A stretch of DNA of 64,000 bases, from positions 7,905-71,904 of the forward strand of contig CAZDYP010000003.1 of the NCBI GenBank assembly GCA_964509505.1, written 5' to 3'. Positions within the stretch are counted from its first letter, which is position 1; each line of letters opens with the position of its first letter. The translations under genes and the position numbers were made by a program. The notes under the pieces are model-generated. The model was not told the origin of the DNA, did not search any database, and worked only from the letters and a program-made list of their open reading frames with translations. Source of the DNA: CAZDYP01 sp964509505 (GTDB lineage: Bacteria; Chloroflexota; Anaerolineae; JACRMK01). This document shows positions 59,187 to 64,000 of this stretch, in pieces.

Positions 59187-60701
59187 GAGAATATCAGACA
59201 ACTCATGTTGAGCCACGGCTTCCAAATCCAGCGTGCGCCCGCGCGCCAAGGTCGCGTCCACTTCAGCAGTTGTTCCCTTCGCCTTCAGCGCATCCAATAA
59301 CGACGTGACGCGCTGCTTGGATACGTTCTCGCTGGCGGGGTGCTGCAAAATCACACCCATCAATTCTAAAGCGCGCTCCGTCATGCTGCCCCTGAGATAG
59401 AGTTCTGCCAATCCCGTCAGGCAAGCTAACGACAACGGGTTGATGCGCTGTTGCGCACTGATGGCAAGGCTTTGGCGGAAATAGCGTTTGGCTTCTGCGT
59501 CATCTCCATAAGCCAACAGCGCTTCCCCCAACGTCGCCAGCGCCATACTCATCCCATGCCAATCGCCAATCTCCTTGCTCAACGCCAAAGAGCGCTTCAA
59601 GGAGTCGCTCGCTTCTGCATACGCGCCTTGCTGCGAAGCCATCAGCCCCAAATTGTTCAAGCACGCCGCCATGCCCCAACGGTCGCCAATCTCTTGGCGT
59701 ATCGCCAAGCTCTCGGCGTAAAGTGTGCGCGCCTCCGCATAGCGCCCCTGTCTGCGCGCCACCACGCCGAGGTTGCTTAGACTGCCCGCGCAACCTGCGC
59801 GATCACCCATTGCTCGGCGAATCGCCAAGCCTTCGGCGAACAGGGTTTGCGCCTCGGCGTACGCGCCTTGCAACGATGCGATGATGCCAAGGTTATTCAA
59901 GCAAACGGCGATACCGCCCCGATCATGCAGCGCTTGGCAAATAGCCAAACTGCCCTCGTAGTGCGCTTTGGCGCTGGCATAGTCATGGTTGCGTAGCGCA
60001 TCGCCCAACCGCCGCAACGCTTCGGCGAGTTGCCGTTGATTGCCGCTGGGTCGCGCTAACAGCAATGCCTGTTCCGCGTGATGGCGCGCCTCGTCGAATG
60101 CGCCGCGCGCAAAGGCCACCCCACTCAGACCATTCAGCGCTTCGATCATGCCCATAACCTCGCCGCACGCACGCGCCAGCATCAAGCTGGTCTCGTACTG
60201 CGTTTGCGCGTCCGCGTATTCGCTCAACCCCGCGTGCGCCTGCCCGAGCTGTTGCGTCAAACGCATCCGCGCCGCCGCCAATGCGCTCGATTCATCGGCG
60301 GTCGTCTCAAGCTTGGGCAGCAACTTCAGCGCGCGTTGCAAAAACAGCTGCGCTTCACGATAGGCGCTGCCTTGCAAGGCTTGGGCGCTTGCTTTGTCGA
60401 GATAATCAATGGCTTTGTCGTACAGCTCGCCACGCTCGCAATGGTCAGCCAAGATGCCATAGAACTCGCTCAACCGATCCGCAAAGAGCGTTTCGATCAC
60501 TTCGGCAACCTGACGATGCAACACGCGACGGCTTTTGATGAGCGTGCTGTGATAGGTCGCTTCCTGCACGAGCGCGTGCTTGAAAATGTATTCGAGCTCG
60601 GGCTGTGATGCGTGAACGCGAATCAACTCCGCTTGCCGAAGGCGCTGCAACTGCGCCTCTAACGCGCTTTGAGACTGTGGAGGTTGCTCATGCTCACTCA
60701 C
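59184..60701 (-). CDS. TPR-repeat protein, N-terminally truncated cyclase/AAA-type regulator
   Basis: 505 residues. The first 80 residues (RLRQAELIRVHASQPELEYI, then FKHALVQEATYHSTLI) match the junction after the AAA ATPase domain in large cyclase-ATPase-TPR regulators. The cyclase and ATPase parts are missing here. The rest is about ten 40-residue TPR units of the Kinesin-light-chain-like type, with repeated SLSNLGVVARRQGRYAEART-like text. The ATG at 60701 is intact, so a stand-alone TPR scaffold may be made. The cyclase scrap at 32845 could come from a similar gene. Confidence 0.75.
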   Translation of the reverse strand: MSEHEQPPQSQSALEAQLQRLRQAELIRVHASQPELEYIFKHALVQEATYHSTLIKSRRVLHRQVAEVIETLFADRLSEFYGILADHCERGELYDKAIDYLDKASAQALQGSAYREAQLFLQRALKLLPKLETTADESSALAAARMRLTQQLGQAHAGLSEYADAQTQYETSLMLARACGEVMGMIEALNGLSGVAFARGAFDEARHHAEQALLLARPSGNQRQLAEALRRLGDALRNHDYASAKAHYEGSLAICQALHDRGGIAVCLNNLGIIASLQGAYAEAQTLFAEGLAIRRAMGDRAGCAGSLSNLGVVARRQGRYAEARTLYAESLAIRQEIGDRWGMAACLNNLGLMASQQGAYAEASDSLKRSLALSKEIGDWHGMSMALATLGEALLAYGDDAEAKRYFRQSLAISAQQRINPLSLACLTGLAELYLRGSMTERALELMGVILQHPASENVSKQRVTSLLDALKAKGTTAEVDATLARGRTLDLEAVAQHELSDIL

Positions 60702-60858
60702 AGAACGAGATTATAAAGTATGTTGCGGAAGTCACCCAATGTCTTTATAATTTTCGCGCGCCCAACGCGCGGCGGCGGGCGGCGCGTCAACTGTGATTGC
60801 CTCACCCAGACCCGCGAAGCTTCGCAGCGCCGAGCCTCGCGGGTTTTGTGTTCTCCGA

Positions 60859-60887
60859 TTGTCAACCCCGTGTAAAGCGACTATAAT
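60859..60887 (+). promoter_or_regulatory. Sigma-70 type promoter ahead of the Uma2 remnant
   Basis: TTGTCA (60859-60864) and TATAAT (60882-60887) with 17-base spacing. It could now drive the aldehyde:ferredoxin oxidoreductase gene through the remnant. Confidence 0.65.
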
Positions 60888-60912
60888 CACAACCATACTT
60901 AGGAGCGCAACC

Positions 60913-61156
60913 ATGAGCCAAGTGATTGAAGTAGCCGAACGCTACATCGCGCCCAACATCCCCCCACATCAAACTGCCCGCCGAGGATGGTACCCCTTGG
61001 AAAGCCACAAACATCGCATTCAAATCAATTTGTTGAGCGAGTGGACGCGCCACCGCTGGCAGGGTCGCGCCGATTTCTTTGCTTGCCAAAGGCACGGACC
61101 TTCGACTCATCAGTGAGCTCACAGGCTTGTCTGCCGACGAGCTCGCCACATTCTAA
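60913..61156 (+). pseudogene. Uma2 gene remnant
   Basis: MSQVIEVAERYIAPNIPP parallels the start of the intact Uma2 gene at 57733. A one-base shift follows (HQTARRGWYPLESHKHRIQI instead of ..LPTEDG.PLES), then HRWQGRADFF. A jump leads to LLAKGTDLRLISELTGLSAD in another frame, ending ELATF-stop at 61156. The nuclease core is lost. The tail resembles the endings of Rpn-type proteins, so two genes may have been joined. Confidence 0.7.
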
Positions 61157-61189
61157 TCTCCCATATCCAACCATTAGGAGGGCATCACC

Positions 61190-63076
61190 ATGTACGGTTA
61201 CATGGGCAAAATCTTGCACGTCAATTTAACGGAAGGCAAACTCTGGGTCGAGCAACCCGACGAGTCTTTCTATCGCATGTATTGGGGCGGCAGCGCGATG
61301 GGCTTGTATTACATTCTCAAGCACGCGCCCGCTAAAATTGATGCGTTCGATCCGCGCAACGTGTTGACGTTTTTCGTCAGCGCACCCACGGGCACGCCGA
61401 TTTCAGGGCAAGCGCGCGTCACCGTCAACGCGAAGTCGCCGCTCACAGGCGGCATCGGCGATTCGCAAGCAGGCGGCTACTGGCCCTCGGAATTGAAGTT
61501 CGCAGGCTTCGATGGCGTCGTCGTGTATGGCAAATCCCCCAAGCCTGTTTATCTTTGGGTGCATGATGGCGCGTATGAGCTGCGCGACGCATCGCATCTG
61601 TGGGGCAAGGTCACGGGCGAGGTGGACAAAATCCTCAAAGCCGAACACAAAGACAACGACATCGAAATCTTTCAAGTCGGTCCCGCAGGCGAGAAGCTGG
61701 TGCGCTTCTCGTCCATCATGAACATGTCGAATCGCGCCGCGGGGCGCACGGGCATGGGCGCGGTGATGGGTTCGAAAAACTTGAAGGCTATCGTCGTGCG
61801 CGGTCATGGGAAGCCGACGATCGCTGACTCGAAGTTGCTGAACATCATGCACAAAGACGGCGCGAAGAAGACGATGAACGAATTTCAGTTCGGCAAACTC
61901 GGCACGCCGGGCGTCGTCGTCAATCAACATGCGAGCGGCGGTCTGCCCACGCACAACTGGGACAGCGGCGTGTTCGATGGCTGCCAGCACATCAGCGGTC
62001 AAGTCCTATACGACCAATATCTCAAGAAGCGCGAGACGTGCTTTGCCTGCTCCGTGCGTTGCAAGCGTGTGGTCGAAGAAGAATCGCGCAAGGTTGACCC
62101 ATACTACGGCGGTCCCGAATACGAAACGATTGCGACGTTCGGCTCGTATTGTTTCGTGAACGACATGCCCGCCGTGATGAAAGCCAACGAGCTTGCCAAC
62201 AAATATGGCGTGGACACGATTTCGTGCGGCGCGACGCTGGCGTTTGCGATGGACTTGTTCGAGCACGAAATCATCAGCGCCGAAGACACGGGCGGCGTCG
62301 AGCTCCGCTTTGGCAACGCCGATGCAATGTTGCAAATGCTCGAAATGACCTTGAAACGTGAAGGCTTTGGCGATGTGCTAGCTGAAGGCTCCGCGCGCGC
62401 CGCCAAGAAAATCGGACATGGCGCCGAGGAATTCGTCGTGACAGGCAAGGGGCAAGAATATCCCGCGCACATGCCACAGGTCAAGCGTTCGCTTGGCTTG
62501 GTCTATGCGGTCAACGCCCACGGCGCAGACCACGAATCATCGGAGCATGACACTTCGTACATGCCGAACTCGCCGCAGGGCGGCCTCAAGCGGCTCGAAT
62601 CTATTGGCTTGAACAGCCCGCAAGACAAATTCGTATTGAACGCGGAGAAGGTGAAATACGCCTACACGACGATGAATTTATATGGCGTGTTGCAATCGGC
62701 GTGTCTGTGCAATTTCGTCTTTGGCGGCTCGTGGCAGCTCTACGGACCCGAAGACCTGTTGAACGTGATGCGTTCGGTGACGGGTTGGGACTTGAACATG
62801 GACGAGATGATGGCGTTGGGCGAGCGACGACAAATCATGTTGCGCGCTTTTAACGTGCGCGAAGGCTTCACCCGCGCCGACGACAGCTTGCCCAAGAAGA
62901 TGTTGAAGCCGTTGCAAGGCGGACGAAGCGATGGCATCGCGTTGACACAAGCAGAATTTGAAGGCGGTCTCGACGAGTTCTATCGCTTGAGCGGTTGGGA
63001 TGAGCAAGGCACGCCCACGCGCGAGCGGTTGGAAAAACTCGGCGTTGGTTGGGTGGCGGAAACGATGGCCGCCTAG
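61190..63076 (+). CDS. aor: Aldehyde:ferredoxin oxidoreductase (tungsten/molybdenum bis-pterin)
   Basis: 628 residues. The N-terminal pterin-binding domain has YGYMGKILHVNLTEGK, RNVLTFFVSAPTGTPISGQA and AAGRTGMGAVMGSKNLKAIV. The [4Fe-4S] ligands are in TCFACSVRC with a fourth Cys in QSACLCNF near residue 503. The enzyme oxidises aldehydes to acids with ferredoxin and is oxygen-sensitive in known cases, pointing to an anaerobic or microaerobic lifestyle. No ferredoxin, MoaD or pterin gene is adjacent. GGAGGGC precedes ATG 61190. Confidence 0.92.
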   Translation: MYGYMGKILHVNLTEGKLWVEQPDESFYRMYWGGSAMGLYYILKHAPAKIDAFDPRNVLTFFVSAPTGTPISGQARVTVNAKSPLTGGIGDSQAGGYWPSELKFAGFDGVVVYGKSPKPVYLWVHDGAYELRDASHLWGKVTGEVDKILKAEHKDNDIEIFQVGPAGEKLVRFSSIMNMSNRAAGRTGMGAVMGSKNLKAIVVRGHGKPTIADSKLLNIMHKDGAKKTMNEFQFGKLGTPGVVVNQHASGGLPTHNWDSGVFDGCQHISGQVLYDQYLKKRETCFACSVRCKRVVEEESRKVDPYYGGPEYETIATFGSYCFVNDMPAVMKANELANKYGVDTISCGATLAFAMDLFEHEIISAEDTGGVELRFGNADAMLQMLEMTLKREGFGDVLAEGSARAAKKIGHGAEEFVVTGKGQEYPAHMPQVKRSLGLVYAVNAHGADHESSEHDTSYMPNSPQGGLKRLESIGLNSPQDKFVLNAEKVKYAYTTMNLYGVLQSACLCNFVFGGSWQLYGPEDLLNVMRSVTGWDLNMDEMMALGERRQIMLRAFNVREGFTRADDSLPKKMLKPLQGGRSDGIALTQAEFEGGLDEFYRLSGWDEQGTPTRERLEKLGVGWVAETMAA

Positions 63077-63351
63077 TCGCAGCGAGCAGGGACATCAAGG
63101 GAGATTAGCAGGTTTGTTGATGGAGCTGCTTGAGGGGTTACGCACGCAAGCCAATGCGCAAATTGCTTTAAGGACAGTGGACGATGCCCTTAGACGCGGG
63201 CGGCAAAGCTCTCAGCGCCATCAGCATTGAGCAACAAGGCCATCATTAACGCAAGAACGCAAGATGGATACTGCTTCATCGTCGAGGACGAATGCCGTTC
63301 AGCCGCATTCGTCCTTCGCCGTTAAACCGAGCTCTCTCAGGAGAAAAAATC
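63077..63351. other. Spacer with a 36-codon frame and a hairpin
   Basis: A short frame (63120-63230, MELLEGLRTQANAQIALRTV...) is unsupported. AGGACGAATGC (63285-63295) pairs with GCATTCGTCCT (63305-63315); it could end the aor transcript, though no T-run follows. Confidence 0.4.
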
Positions 63352-64000
63352 ATGTACGTCGAACAAAGCCGCTGGACCGCCGCTGCGGGTTGGCACCCCC
63401 CCATCGCCTCACTAGGCGCATCCGCGCAACTCGTATTGGTCTTTGGCGCAACGCACGCGCTCCAAGACCCGCAGCATTTCGCTCATCTCAAAGCTGCTTA
63501 CCCCTCCGCGCATATTTTGGGTTGTTCCACCTCCGGTGAAATCTACAACACCGAAGTCACCGACGATACGATTGTCAGCACGGCGATTCAATTCGCACAC
63601 ACCCAGCTCAAGGGCGCGTCCATCACCTTGGACGCTGACGCCGACAGCTTCGCTGCCGGCAAACAGCTCGCGCAGCATTTACCGCATGATGACTTGGCGC
63701 ACGTTTTCGTCATCTCCGACGGGCTAGCGGTCAATGGCACCGAGCTGGTCAGAGGGCTCAGCCACCATTTGCCGGCGAGCGTTGCCGTCACAGGCGGACT
63801 GGCAGGTGATAGCTCACGCTTTGCGCAAACCTTGGTGTGTTTCGATCACCCGCCGCAATCAGGTCTCATCGCCGCACTTGGCTTCTATGGCAAGCGCTTG
63901 AAAATTGGCTATGGTTCGTTAGGCGGCTGGGATCCGTTTGGTCCAGAGCGTTTAGTCACTCGCTCAAAAGCCAACGTACTCTATGAGCTCGATGGGCAAT
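63352..64000 (+). CDS. FIST-domain signal transduction protein, 3' truncated by window edge
   Basis: The first 216 residues of a FIST protein. FIST N-terminal features: QLVLVFGATHALQDPQHFAH, ILGCSTSGEIYNTEVTDDTI, VFVISDGLAVNGTELVRGL, VAVTGGLAGDSSRFAQTLV and LGGWDPFGPERLVTRSKANV. FIST domains bind small ligands, probably amino acids, as input modules of sensors. Whether a kinase, cyclase or FIST_C follows lies beyond the window. A good site (CAGGAG) precedes ATG 63352. Confidence 0.87.
   Translation, partial: MYVEQSRWTAAAGWHPPIASLGASAQLVLVFGATHALQDPQHFAHLKAAYPSAHILGCSTSGEIYNTEVTDDTIVSTAIQFAHTQLKGASITLDADADSFAAGKQLAQHLPHDDLAHVFVISDGLAVNGTELVRGLSHHLPASVAVTGGLAGDSSRFAQTLVCFDHPPQSGLIAALGFYGKRLKIGYGSLGGWDPFGPERLVTRSKANVLYELDGQ

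Overview
The window reads as a bacterial chromosome segment from a draft assembly, moderately GC-rich and densely coded, with four runs of N. The best guess at source is the phylum Chloroflexota. The pointers are: several proteins built as an intracellular zinc ribbon, one membrane helix, a Thr/Pro-rich linker and an extracytoplasmic domain; paired RidA, DinB, Uma2 and GxxExxY proteins; a tungsten-type aldehyde:ferredoxin oxidoreductase; a GHMP homoserine kinase next to a zinc-finger threonine synthase; and spacers packed with short reiterated words arranged as inverted repeats. This assignment is inference from gene families, not from a marker gene. I saw no rRNA, tRNA, CRISPR array, phage or intact insertion sequence.

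Layout. 1-8.7 kb: a FabL-like reductase cut by the left edge, a tandem DinB protein, an M24 peptidase, TlyA, a PfkB kinase, then a Gfo/Idh/MocA oxidoreductase and a sugar-phosphate isomerase separated by an odd island between two small gaps. 8.7-16.4 kb: methionine aminopeptidase, amidase, RidA, LepA and a cytochrome P450, with decayed Rpn-type and DNA-methyltransferase genes between them. 16.3-30.2 kb: a catabolic-looking block with a zinc alcohol dehydrogenase, a YgeY-type M20 hydrolase, a threonine dehydratase, an ATP-grasp enzyme, a YgeW-type carbamoyltransferase, two fold-type II PLP enzymes, a second RidA and an SsnA-type aminohydrolase. YgeW, YgeY and SsnA also occur together in the Escherichia coli yge-ssnA cluster, so this is probably a variant of that poorly understood nitrogen-compound pathway. 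The RidA proteins could remove the reactive enamines that PLP lyases release.

30.2-36 kb (minus strand): a membrane-anchored glycoside hydrolase, a ferredoxin-NADP reductase, a cyclase remnant and a thrC-thrB pair. The thrC leader carries a clear SAM-I (S-box) riboswitch with a near-consensus promoter, three mutually exclusive helix partners and a terminator. 36-42.5 kb: two tandem lipid kinases translationally coupled to a secreted protein, a metalloenzyme-superfamily phosphomutase, a Nudix hydrolase and a class III nucleotide cyclase. 42.6-50.8 kb (minus): a membrane protein, a soluble FtsK-like motor, a coiled-coil zinc-ribbon protein, two rhomboid proteases, a degenerate M24 protein and an acyl-CoA ligase. 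51-57.7 kb: envelope proteins (a TolB-like propeller, an M23 peptidase, a solute-binding protein, a metallophosphoesterase, a GH16-like protein) and a macro-domain deacetylase. 57.7-64 kb: intact and broken Uma2 genes, a ChrB-domain protein, a truncated TPR regulator, aldehyde:ferredoxin oxidoreductase and the start of a FIST sensor.

The most unusual signal is the repeats. Many spacers hold 60-120 bp blocks in which a 7-10 bp word is reiterated and then answered by its reverse complement. The word differs between sites but the arrangement is the same. Related palindromes and word-repeats also sit inside genes without breaking the frame, adding short low-complexity or hairpin-encoded peptides to at least six proteins. 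Several MITE-like elements with inverted ends lie beside genes. The two 100-N gaps are flanked by identical sequence and are almost certainly false gaps.
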